This document shows, piece by piece, positions 1-7,946 of a DNA stretch of 60,000 nucleotides. The notes below the pieces were generated by a model. It was not told the origin of the DNA. It made no database searches and saw nothing but the letters and a program-made list of their open reading frames with translations. A program made the position numbers and the translations under genes. The stretch is from Antedon mediterranea (taxonomy: Eukaryota > Echinodermata > Crinoidea > Comatulida > Antedonidae): the NCBI RefSeq assembly GCF_964355755.1, contig NC_092676.1, positions 2,278,288-2,338,287 on the forward strand. The letters are read 5' to 3'. Position 1 is the stretch's first letter, and each line of letters starts with the position of its first letter.

Positions 1-400
1 TCGTTTGCTATATACACTGTATCTGTTTATCTTGCACTGTCAGACCACAAGCTGTGATTTATTGCAACTGGCTCTCGTAAATCGCAGCTCTTTACTTTGA
101 TACCAAGGTTAGTTGTCAATTAGGCCTTATTGAAAATTGAGGTTGGCCGACCCGCTATAGCTTTATATATGACGGGTTAGCTGGTAAAGGGAAGGAACAC
201 GGCATGACACTTTTTTGATTGAAATTTGAAATTGATATTTATACTGGGTAACCTCTTCAGCCAAAGACTGGTCTCCCAGAGGGCCCAGTTGGTGATCAGT
301 GGCTGTGATGTAATAATACACCGAGAGCTATTGTCACAGGTGTTTTATGGTTGGAAGATAAATTAAATAATAGAAAGCGATGGGATAATATTAGACGGGG
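1..400. other. Left edge, no gene recognised
   Basis: AT-rich sequence without a convincing reading frame or splice pair. The minus-strand frame that closes at the TAA at 401-403 does not resume here in any frame I could follow. No repeat family was recognised. Confidence 0.5.
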
Positions 401-1715
401 TTAAATTTGCACGTCGTTTTCATTACGAATTCTAATTAAACATTGCGCACCTTTTTTGGTTTTATCAATACCTTTTTTAAAAAATGAACTACCGCCTCCA
501 AACTGCATGGATATGTGTTGAATGTTAAAGGTTAACCCACCCCCCACTAAAATATCCATGTGCGATTGAAGGACTTTAGTTATCTCAGCTAAAATGAATT
601 CTGGCGTTAGATGTTCTCTTAATAAAAAAGGTAAAGAAATTGGTATACAGTATCTAAACCGTTAGCGTTAATAACAAGCCTAACTCTATCATGTGGCTGA
701 ACATTTTGGCATAATGTATTCAGCACATGTTCAAATATCCTAACTAATAAAGGTAAAACATCAATAACACGAAATTGGTCTAACCCTACTAAAGTAACTA
801 AATGATCACTTGAAAATAAATTAAAACATTTGTTGAACTTATCTCTAAGTCTCCTTATAATACAAAGATCTTCAACATTTACAGCGTTTATGTTACGCTC
901 ATCCTCTTCCTCTTCCTCTGAATCAATGCGAGGTCTCTTAGCAGGCTAAAATACAAGAAATAATAATAACAATTTACTCCATTTATATTATATTTTATCA
1001 TTGAAAAAAATAAATAAAGATCTATAAGTAAAGAAGAAACAACCGTACAAGCTTACCATTTGTTTACGAAAATTTCCAGCTCCATGCTGCACTAATTCCT
1101 CGTCAAATTCATTATTATCTTCTTCATTATTCTCGTCATATCTTTTCTCTCCTCTTCTCTTACCGTGCTAAAATATGAATAAAACAGATAGACTAAGAAC
1201 AATATATCTTACATAATTATACTATTTATAAAAAAAACAATGTTTAAAAAAAGAACTTACCATTACTTTACGGTATTTTCCTACTCCTTCATAATTAAAT
1301 TCAATCATATCTTCTTCGTTATTACTGCTTCTATTCAAAATACCGTACTGTAATACAAAATGTTACAATTTTTTTATATTAGACTAAATATCATATATTA
1401 TTACCATTTTCAAAATAAATTTATAGAAATAGTAACTTGCCATTTCATTACATAATTCGTTCTGATCATCAATTAACTCTTCTATACATCGAATCTGAAA
1501 ATTAAATAACAAAACCCATGTAACAGGCAGAACAAAGAAGTCATTCTTAATAACATTTGGAAAATAATATACTTAAATTTTAATTTTTTGTACAAATTGA
1601 TTCAACTTATCATTTCATCGTTGTCATCAAGAATTTCTAACAAAAATTCCTCGTTACCGCTAAGACTGCTGTCTTCAAATTCTTGTTCATTACCGGTATG
1701 CACGTTAGAATTCAT
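401..1715 (-). pseudogene. Decayed five-exon gene with an acidic N-terminus and a Polinton-associated-type domain
   Basis: Seen: five consecutive minus-strand exons, all in phase 0: 1611-1715 (ATG at 1713-1715), 1441-1494, 1261-1347, 1057-1167 and 401-945. Acceptors read TTTCAG, TTACAG, TTTTAG and TTTTAG. Donors follow an ATG codon each time: GTAAG for exons 3 and 4, GCAAGT for exon 2 and a non-canonical ATAAGT for exon 1. The first four exons encode short acidic, Asn/Glu/Asp-rich segments, and exons 3 and 4 look like diverged copies of each other (Glu/Asp-rich core ending K-x-M). Exon 5 carries a segment with 'SLPFLLREHLTPEF' and 'FNIQHISMQFGGG'. From family knowledge this recalls uncharacterised proteins linked to protein-primed DNA polymerase B of Polinton/Maverick elements. 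A frameshift near 640-650 and the stop at 401-403, just before the expected conserved continuation, suggest a broken fragment. The family assignment is tentative. Confidence 0.45.
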
Positions 1716-2470
1716 CTTTTAACCTCGTGTAGCGGTAATACTTTGGAACTAGTACTAGAGTTTGAGTGACTTCGATGTAATTGATAACACTGACATAGAA
1801 TTTCAAATTATACCCCCCCCCCCCCCCCCCCGATATTTAAACATAAACATGACATCAGAAGCGTCGTTTTTATTTCTTTTGTTTTTTCCTTTTATGATTT
1901 AAATTAAAGTTAAAATTGTATAGATAAGTTACAGTAAACTTTAGTATGTCAAACACCCCGTGTCACTGCTTTCGATTTATCCTCTTTGTTAACAAATCCG
2001 GAAGATGGTTCAATCAAGACATACTTATTATTTAACTTCATTCATTCTTATCTTTTTGTTTTAGTCATTGTTATAATATCCGGATCGAATAACTTATGTC
2101 TTTAGATTATGTCGGCTTAGATCAAGCAAAAACTAGTTTTAATTATAACCAGGTGCATCTTTATTGAATCCATGACTAATTCAAATCTTACAAAAACTAT
2201 ATTGTCTCACATCCTTACCTATGTTAACCATTGTATTATAATCCGAAACATACTGTAACACCTATTGACTTCAACCAATTGTCTCTGTGAGACGGTTATT
2301 TGAACCAGTACCAGTACCAGTACTAACATACCAACAACTTTACACACAGTCCCGAATAATACACACAGTCCCGAATAATACACACTGTAGTGCATACTGT
2401 ACATATTACCGTAATCTGCAATAACACTTTTTTTTTTCTATTATCAATGTTTCTCTTAATATAGTTAAAT
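1716..2470. other. Spacer with simple repeats
   Basis: No gene was recognised. It holds a 19-base poly-C run (1813-1831), an accagt microrepeat near 2304-2325 and a 21-bp unit (acacacagtcccgaataat core) duplicated at about 2342-2384. The spacer lies upstream of the five-exon minus-strand gene and could include its promoter, but I see no clear TATA or initiator. Confidence 0.5.
1813..1831. repeat. Poly-C homopolymer, 19 nt
   Basis: Uninterrupted run of 19 C on the plus strand. Its length is unreliable in any assembly. Confidence 0.9.
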
Positions 2471-2477
2471 TGAATAC

Positions 2478-2692
2478 CTGTATGCGTCCATCTAATGTTC
2501 TACGAATGGTAACACATGTAGTTTTTTTAGTGCCATTTGAAATAACTGCATTTATCAGTTCTGTCAGTTCGGAGTTTTCAAGTTTTTTGACCAAACTGTT
2601 TATAGCAGAGGTTTTGAATCTGTCTGGTCGTCCTTGGCTATGGCAAATTAGATTGTCTACAGCATCCATATTTATATTCTCTCACAATGTAC
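2478..2692 (-). pseudogene. SMAD4-like MH1 first coding exon, copy A
   Basis: Minus strand: acceptor CTACAG, 23 nt of 5' UTR, ATG at 2667-2669, 64 codons, and a donor CAG|GTATTC. The product begins MDAVDNLICHSQG and ends CVTIRRTLDGRIQ. It matches the start of the SMAD4 MH1 domain (an S/N-L-x-C-H-x-Q-G-G opening, a basic SLVKKL helix, and C-V-T-I-x-R-T-L-D-G-R followed by an exon boundary). In SMAD4 this Cys is a zinc ligand and the DNA-reading beta-hairpin lies on the next exon. That next exon is not found downstream (bases 1-2477), so the exon is isolated: either a displaced duplicate or the first exon of a gene running off the left edge. The two copies and the array copies favour duplication. 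Confidence 0.75.
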
Positions 2693-2799
2693 CTGTAGTT
2701 TAAACATAATTGTAAATAATGTGGTACGACAAGCAGAAATATCATTTTATCATAATTTCAAAAAGTGGAGTTTGATAACTGGATGCCCATGGTTTACTG

Positions 2800-4172
2800 T
2801 AGGTATATTTATTCATAAAAAGACATCAAAATACAACGGCAGCCAAAAGGCTGAAAAGTAGTATTTTACAAAATTTGATAAAAATATATAAATACATTAT
2901 GTATAAAAGGTAAAACTAGTTTAAAAAAAAAATAAATAAAAAAATTTACCACATTAAAATTGTTCCACCTGTAAGTTAAAATAGTGCCAGCCTATTCAAT
3001 ATTCATCATTAATGAGTCGGACTAAAAAAGGGACTGGTGAAGATCTAAATCTTTCTGTACGACCAAACGGGATTTTGAGTAGAGGCTTACTCGCAGACCT
3101 CAGGGTTCTGCTAATGTCACGAACAGGGGGAAGAATGCTTCTTTGCTACAAATCGTGGCAAAATGTTGGTTAATTACTTCAACAGCCGCTTGCGTTGATA
3201 GACCAGGGATGTTAACGTGTCCTTTTTCTTTAGATTGCAGAGATTCACAATTCCTTTGTGCCATCTAGCAGGGCTATTGCTTTTTAGACACTTTAATGAG
3301 GTCGCGTAAAACTTCTCCTTCGCGTGCGTAATTGCTCTTTGTATGGAGTTACGTATCCTTCGCCATTGTTGGGTATGGTTACTAGAAAAGGCCAACTGTC
3401 GTTCTACAATCAATCTCTTGATTCTCGGCGTCATCCACGGCTTATCGGTTTTCTTATGGCAAATCGATTTTACGGGGAAAAAATCCGCAAATTTCCCATT
3501 AAGCACAGTAAGAAATTAATTTGTTTTAACACTTGTTGATTCGCTATCAAGAACATGGCACCAGTCATGGGCAGTGATCCACGATCCAAATGATCTAACC
3601 GACGAGTTACGATACGGTTGGATAGTACAAGTGGTGTAGTTAGAGGTAGGTATAACATGGATTGGTTTCAAAAGTATACAACAATGGTCGCTACGTCCTA
3701 AGGGGGCCAACTTAGTGGCTTTACTGTATCTCTCCGGTCGATTCATGAACACTTTATCAAGGATGTTATTTTTCCTATGGGTAGGAAAATCAATCATTTG
3801 TTCCATACCTAATTCAGATTGCATATAGGTAGTGTTTAGATGGTTGAAGTCACCAAGTACTATGATATTTGCCAATCTATCCATTCCATAAATACTATCA
3901 ATTACATTTCCAACATGCTCTAAAAGTTGGTTGGGGTAGTTGGCAGACGGCAGGTAGTAAATATAGCTCCGATATATATAGAACGCGTTTTGCTGTTCTG
4001 TGTAGAGCGATAGCTAATTTTTGACCATAGGCATTCGAATTTGCAATCAGTATGCGTAACAATCGGATGGATTTCCAGGTGGTCCGCTGCAAAGCATGCT
4101 ACGCCACCGCCGATTTTATCAGTTCTGTTTTTAAAAACGCCTTTATAATCGCAAAAGTTAACAATACCTTGT
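2800..4172 (-). mobile_element. CR1-like LINE remnant: endonuclease and linker, no reverse transcriptase
   Basis: Minus strand. The 3920-4172 part, read through from the neighbouring SMAD exon frame, shows the endonuclease motif 'RTDKIGGGVACF'. After a frameshift, 3516-3884 carries 'IIVLGDFNHL' (catalytic D-x-N), a T-H-R-x-N-N-I-L-D segment and 'GRSDHC' (catalytic His). Further shifts lead to 3174-3506, whose 'DKPWMTPRIKRLI' is typical of the linker between EN and RT. The expected RT motifs are then absent. The frame jumps to a LINE-like C-terminal tail (FRSSPVPFLVRLIN, near 3010) and a 3' end with AATAAA near 2805-2810. So RT was deleted internally and several frameshifts make it inactive. 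The 5' edge abuts SMAD intron sequence at about 4172. Confidence 0.7.
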
Positions 4173-4210
4173 GTTTCCTCTGTTTCTCTTAATATAGTTA
4201 AATTGAATAC

Positions 4211-4402
4211 CTGTATGCGTCCATCTAATGTTCTACGAATGGTAACACATGTAGTTTTTTTAGTGCCATTTGAAATAACTGCATTTATCAGTTCTGTCAG
4301 TTCAGACTTGTTAAGTTTTCTTACCAAACTGTTTATAGCAGAGGTTTTGAATCTGTCTGGTCCTCCTTGGCTATGGCAAATTAGATTGTCTACAGCATCC
4401 AT
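4211..4402 (-). pseudogene. SMAD4-like MH1 first coding exon, copy B
   Basis: 64 codons from the ATG at 4400-4402 to a donor CAG|GTATTC at 4210/4211, nearly identical to copy A (it opens ...HSQGGPDRF and has NKSEL where copy A has ENSEL). About 29 nt of the following intron match copy A before LINE endonuclease sequence takes over. Upstream of the ATG the 5' UTR and acceptor of copy A are replaced by a ttctat-type microsatellite, so this copy has lost its 5' context. The two copies bracket the LINE remnant, which suggests local duplication around the insertion. Confidence 0.75.
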
Positions 4403-4836
4403 TTCTATTTCTATTTCTATCCATTTGAAACTCCGAACTGCAATCTAATGTGTAGTAATGGAATAGCATAAAATGTCGTATTCGGGGAATCGCCCACAAG
4501 TGTTTTCTCAGAGAAGGGTATGTTCTGTATGGGGTTCTGTATGCTATTTGTTAATAATGTACAAAAAATGAAATGAAAAATCATATTAATTATCGGTATG
4601 TACGGAGGAAGCTCGAACAAGACGAAGCGCGAAACAAATAAAAGCGCAGCGCGAAACATCTGAAATGATATACAATTTCTCAAAACATGAAAACACAGAA
4701 TATATTATATTAATATAACTTTTTAATATTTCCAAAGGCTCGGACAAGGAAGAAGGGCCTTAAAAAACTGAATTGCTATAGGTTAGACCACATTTCCATA
4801 ACTTTTCAAAACTCATCGAACCCTCTGCTAGTAGGC
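4403..4836. other. Spacer between SMAD exon copy and Gag
   Basis: Contains a short (tttcta)n tract at about 4402-4420 and AT-rich sequence. There is a minus-strand ORF at 4417-4683 with no recognisable similarity and no splice support. I see no pro or pol sequence downstream of the Gag ORF, so the retroelement is truncated here. Confidence 0.5.
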
Positions 4837-5673
4837 CTAATTAATATAGGAGCGTATCGCCAGTCTATCGGGGCGTGGACAGAACCCTGTCTCAAGTCTT
4901 TCGAGACGCTCAGTGATTTTATTCAGACTTTCTAATATCGTTTGGTCTGTACCCTTTTGCTTACATGGAAACTCACATTGAAGAGCAAGTCTCTCTTCTC
5001 TCTGTGTGGTTTCTATCAATTCCTGAACCTCATCTATTTGCCATCTTTTTAGAGGCTTTGTCTTTAGGAGGCTCCTAAGCGTGGGGCACGGACAATTTCG
5101 AGCAAACATTGAGATTAATTCTGTTTCTTCGTTGACACTTTGCCCTTGCTTATTTAGTGTTTTGTTTGCCGATTCTATCAGTCTATTCAACCTGGCCCAG
5201 TACTCGGAAGCGGTTTCACAAGCCTTTGGGCCTGTGCTGTAGAAATCAGCCATAGGAGTGTCTGACAGGAGCTCATCACTAAAATTTTGTCTTAAAATTG
5301 AAAAAATGACTTCTGGATCATTGGTTGATTTGCTTCGAAGACCAACCTTTACAATTGATTTTGCTTTTCCTAGGAGGAGGGACAAAATTTCTTCCCCGAC
5401 CTCTTGTATAGGAAGCTGTCTTTTTCTGATATATGATCTTAGTTGGTCCTCCCAATCTAAATAGGGTACTTTATCGGACTCGCCACGAAAGACTGGATGT
5501 TGCCTTATCTCTTGCCTCATTACTATTTGTGGTTGTATTAGAGGGGCCGTTATGGTCTAAGTTCTATCTGCTCTTAACCTAATATTATCAACATGGGTTG
5601 GTACAGACTGTGGTCCTGGTCTTATCATCCCACGACCCCTTCCTCTCCCTCGGGGAGTCGATACAATTGACAT
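4837..5673 (-). pseudogene. gag: LTR-retroelement Gag (capsid), longest copy
   Basis: Minus-strand ORF from ATG 5671-5673 to the stop at 4837, interrupted by one in-frame TAG (5557-5559). An Arg/Gly-rich leader (STPRGRGRGRG) precedes a capsid-like region: 'PVFRGES', 'YLDWEDQLRSYI', 'EEILSLLLGKAKSIVKVGL', 'NFSDELLSDTPMADFY' and 'ETASEYWARLNRLI'. The W/F-x-G and L-G-x-A-x-x-V pattern and the spacing resemble Ty3/Gypsy or PNMA-type capsids. A C-terminal coiled-coil-like stretch (LNKITERLERLE) follows and no zinc knuckle is visible. All array copies stop at the codon for S of 'CETAS', so this is the only copy with the C-terminal half of capsid. A 4-nt difference at about 5420-5430 keeps it in frame where array copies are shifted. 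BEL/Pao is an alternative assignment. Confidence 0.65.
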
Positions 5674-5860
5674 GATAATATTATATACAGATTGCAATTA
5701 TATTAAATATATAAAAAAATTAAATATATTAAACTTATCAGATTTAAGTTGTACTTGATGTAAACTAGTCAATGGCACGTCCGACGGATGAACTATTAAG
5801 CGTAGCTTGGTTGCAGTAGATTACTTGAACTTCAGTTGGTGATCTCTTCCTCAAAATCCT

Positions 5861-5873
5861 GGTCACGGCACCA
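5861..5873 (-). other. Retroelement primer-binding site
   Basis: The minus strand reads TGGTGCCGTGACC, five bases inside the putative LTR end (5879), opening with the TGG complementary to a tRNA CCA end. Equivalent 13-mers occur in every unit at the same position (for example 8837-8849). In the Gag-TCC units the base after the second C is changed (ctagtcacgg for ctggtcacgg on the plus strand), which breaks the last pair. The matching tRNA was not identified. Confidence 0.6.
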
Positions 5874-5878
5874 AAGAA

Positions 5879-5993
5879 TGTAACCGGTTCTTGCTGGTTA
5901 CACACCAAATTCAGGATTTGAGGTGACGTTCACGCAATGAATACTCCGAGACGGTTTTGTTGGCTTTCAAATAGTTTTATTCTCACTGCGGAT
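5879..5993 (-). mobile_element. LTR 3' portion (R/U5-like)
   Basis: Starts on the plus strand with TGTAACC and contains an AATAAA poly-A signal on the minus strand (about 5972-5977). The first 24 bases form an inverted repeat, TGTAACC...GGTTACA, the expected TG...CA style of an LTR end. The fragment stops at the CACGTGAT junction with duplicated GPCR intron sequence, so the U3 part of the LTR is gone. Units 3-9 and 11 lack the terminal seven bases tgtaacc. Confidence 0.6.
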
Positions 5994-6150
5994 CACGTGA
6001 TACTTAATTAACCAATAAAATGGCAAAGATATGGTGTGTTATAAACTTTGATGACGTACGAATTGCTGCTTTTCTTTGTGCAGCTTTTAGGCATACCTAG
6101 TACTGGATTGTGATTCTTCCTCGCCGTCATGCAGTACTTGCTGGTCTACA
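5994..6150 (-). repeat. 157-bp duplicated segment, LTR-proximal copy
   Basis: Matches 7747-7903. On the minus strand it contains the last codons of the GAIN-A exon, its GTATGC donor and about 100 bp of intron. It begins at CACGTG, shared by the LTR junction and the intron. Each short and long unit has two such copies, and mosaic markers show exchanges inside it, so it is the likely substrate for unequal crossing over. Confidence 0.85.
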
Positions 6151-6160
6151 AAACTTTAGG

Positions 6161-6174
6161 CTGAGATATCTCAG
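6161..6174. repeat. 14-bp perfect palindrome
   Basis: CTGAGATATCTCAG lies just beyond the end of the 157-bp segment and is conserved in all units that carry the 82-codon ORF. It marks a breakpoint between duplicated GPCR intron sequence and downstream sequence. Confidence 0.8.
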
Positions 6175-6416
6175 GAAGTAGACATGGTATCAAGATATTT
6201 TTTTTTTAGCACTTTAAATCTTGGATTATGTAGGTTATGTAGTATTTGTGAAAATCTCAATTTTGAAAATTGCGACTTATGTCTGCTTTCCCTTGCATGT
6301 GCCACATATCTGAATACGTGAATAGCATACTGCATACAAAATGGTGACTTTAGAATACTGTTTGTAATAACAATGCAATTCAAATTGAAAATCATGTTTT
6401 GAAGGATTATCTTCAT
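6171..6416 (-). other. 82-codon open frame downstream of the TM1 exon, unknown
   Basis: A basic, Ile/Asn/Lys-rich frame starting MKIILQNMIFN and ending LDTMSTS, present in eleven units (6171, 9147, 12696, 15615, 20105, 23024, 27514, 30433, 33363, 39062, 41988). Outside unit 1 the copies are almost invariant. It shows no transmembrane pattern of the kind expected of TM2 and no known motif. It may simply be 3' UTR or intron kept open by recent duplication. Confidence 0.25.
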
Positions 6417-6578
6417 TTATGGGCAATCTCACAGTAACCTAGGCCGCAAAAGTGTCTCACAGGGAAAAGACAATTAAACATCAGTTACAAACACGTTTGT
6501 ATCACCCACTATTTAGATTTTAATTGAAATTTGTATTGAATTACCACATAACATAATACGTCCAACTGGTATTTTGAT

Positions 6579-6698
6579 TTAATAAGTCAGGAGTGTCGGT
6601 GACAAACCAAGAATAGAAAGGCCACACCCAATATACGAAATATAAGAGAGAGCCAATTGATGCTTCTCGGGCAGCTCTGCCGTATCACCATATACATC
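6579..6698 (-). pseudogene. Adhesion-GPCR exon: stalk peptide and TM1
   Basis: Acceptor TTCTAG followed by a frame that continues from the GPS exon in phase 0. After about 14 residues it encodes a hydrophobic helix, LALSYISYIGCGLSILGLS, which matches TM1 of family B2 (adhesion) receptors with the typical S-x-x-x-I-G-C-G-L-S pattern. In unit 1 the frame ends LLTY-stop. In the other units a 4-bp difference removes that stop and the helix continues SLTLLI and then ends in unrelated sequence. No TM2-TM7 exons are present, so the product could at most be a one-helix receptor stub. Confidence 0.75.
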
Positions 6699-6777
6699 CT
6701 AGAAAACAAAATGCATTTATATTCCTCTGGTATTTTTTACACATAGCTCTAATTATTCAGATAATGAAAGCACTTAC

Positions 6778-6881
6778 CATAAGTAAAGCAAAGTTTGTGA
6801 AATGATTGCATTTACACGTTGTACTTGTATCATTTGTTGAATCAACCCAGCACCCATTAGTTGACCAACCTCCGATTCCTC
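6778..6881 (-). pseudogene. Adhesion-GPCR exon: GPS autoproteolysis motif
   Basis: A 104-nt exon with acceptor TTTCAG and donor ATG|GTAAGT. It encodes [12 protein letters not shown], then [13 protein letters not shown]. This is a textbook GPCR proteolysis site: two Trp and four Cys in the usual spacing and the H-(L/F)-T-x-F cleavage tripeptide, with cleavage expected between Phe and Thr. It joins in frame to the NPKC exon upstream (AAC-G|GA) and to TM1 downstream. Equivalent exons: 9751-9854, 13300-13403, 16219-16322, 20709-20812, 23628-23731, 28118-28221, 31037-31140, 33967-34070, 39666-39769 and 42592-42695, where the donor is GTTAGT. Confidence 0.9.
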
Positions 6882-7045
6882 CTGAAATTTTGGATTATAA
6901 AAGAAATTGTTAAAATGAACAACTGATTCCCATCTACAAAACTACCCCAATTTACTTTAAAAAGGTAAACGTATGGATGCTACAGTAGACACATTTTAGT
7001 ATTTTATGTAAAAACCTTTACAAAATTGCTATTTTATAACATTAC

Positions 7046-7091
7046 CGTTAGCAGTAAAATTCCAGAATACACATTTTGGATTTCCAACATT
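7046..7091 (-). pseudogene. Adhesion-GPCR exon: GAIN subdomain B, NPKCVFW strand
   Basis: A 46-nt exon, acceptor TTTTAG and donor AACG|GTAATG, encoding NVGNPKCVFWNFTAN. The C-V-F-W-N/D-F strand directly precedes the GPS in adhesion receptors. Only unit 1 has it whole. In all other units about 42 bp, including the acceptor and the first five codons, are deleted, so the downstream receptor frame cannot be spliced in the normal way. Confidence 0.85.
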
Positions 7092-7291
7092 CTAAAATAA
7101 CGAAAAATAATAATCCAAGTTAAACAAAAAAACAAAACTGTTATAATTCAAAGAAACTTTATTATTAGAATAAAAAACTGTCACTATTTTATGCAAATTT
7201 ACGTTGTGTTTTATGAATGAAATATAAAAAAGAATGTATACAGTATCTTCAACTAATATGCCTATGGCATAAACACAGATTAAAAACTTAC

Positions 7292-7448
7292 GTCTGTTTG
7301 TCTGTGAATAAGAGTTATGGAAATTGGAGATAACGGATCTGTCGGAGCCAAGTCCCCAATTGTAGCCAATATAACAAAACTGTTCAATACGTTTGTTTTA
7401 ATTGGTTCTTCAAATGTTTCGTAATTAGAAAAAGAAAAACTGGCACTT
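7292..7448 (-). pseudogene. Adhesion-GPCR exon: GAIN subdomain B
   Basis: A 157-nt exon with acceptor ATCAG and donor GAC|GTAAGT. The frame encodes SNYETFEEPIKTNVLNSFV and later DPLSPISITLIHRQTD, which runs directly into NVGNPKC of the next exon. The PISITLIH strand fits the P-V-x-I-x-F/L strand of GAIN domains. In unit 2 (10223-10379) the donor is changed from GTAAGT to TGAAGT and is probably dead. Other units keep GTAAGT. Confidence 0.75.
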
Positions 7449-7746
7449 CTGATCGACAATATTATTATACAAAACTACAAGTTACAATACTAGACTATCA
7501 TTAAATACTTTTTCAATACATAATAATTATTTTGTTATAAATGATTTTAACTTCAATTCATTTTTAAAAAAAGATGAAAACGTTCTAATTTACGTAAAAG
7601 AACTTTGACAGGACTATGCATCAAAGTAAACTGTGTCTGTAAAGAAACAAACTGGCATCTTGGTATCGGTCCGATTTGCTCGAACATAGATCTCGGCATA
7701 GTAACAGATGTAAAATCACTCACTCAGTAGAACGAATACTGAACGA

Positions 7747-7903
7747 CACGTGATACTTAATTAACCAATAAAATGGCAAAGATATGGTGTGTTATAAACT
7801 TTGATGACGTACGAATTGCTGCTTTTCTTTGTGCAGCTTTTAGGCATACCTAGTACTAGATTGTGATTCTTCCTCGCCGTCATGCAGTACTTGCTGATCT
7901 ACA
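7747..7903 (-). repeat. 157-bp duplicated segment, GAIN-proximal copy
   Basis: In this copy the segment sits in its original context: the 3' end of the GAIN-A exon (donor ACTAG|GTATGCC at 7849/7850) followed by intron. A variable 11-bp repeat (gaacgaatact, one or two copies) lies just outside it and marks long units and unit 8. Confidence 0.85.
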
Positions 7904-7946
7904 TCTTCTGCCATTTGACTTGCACTTTCCGTCACGTTCCCCATAC

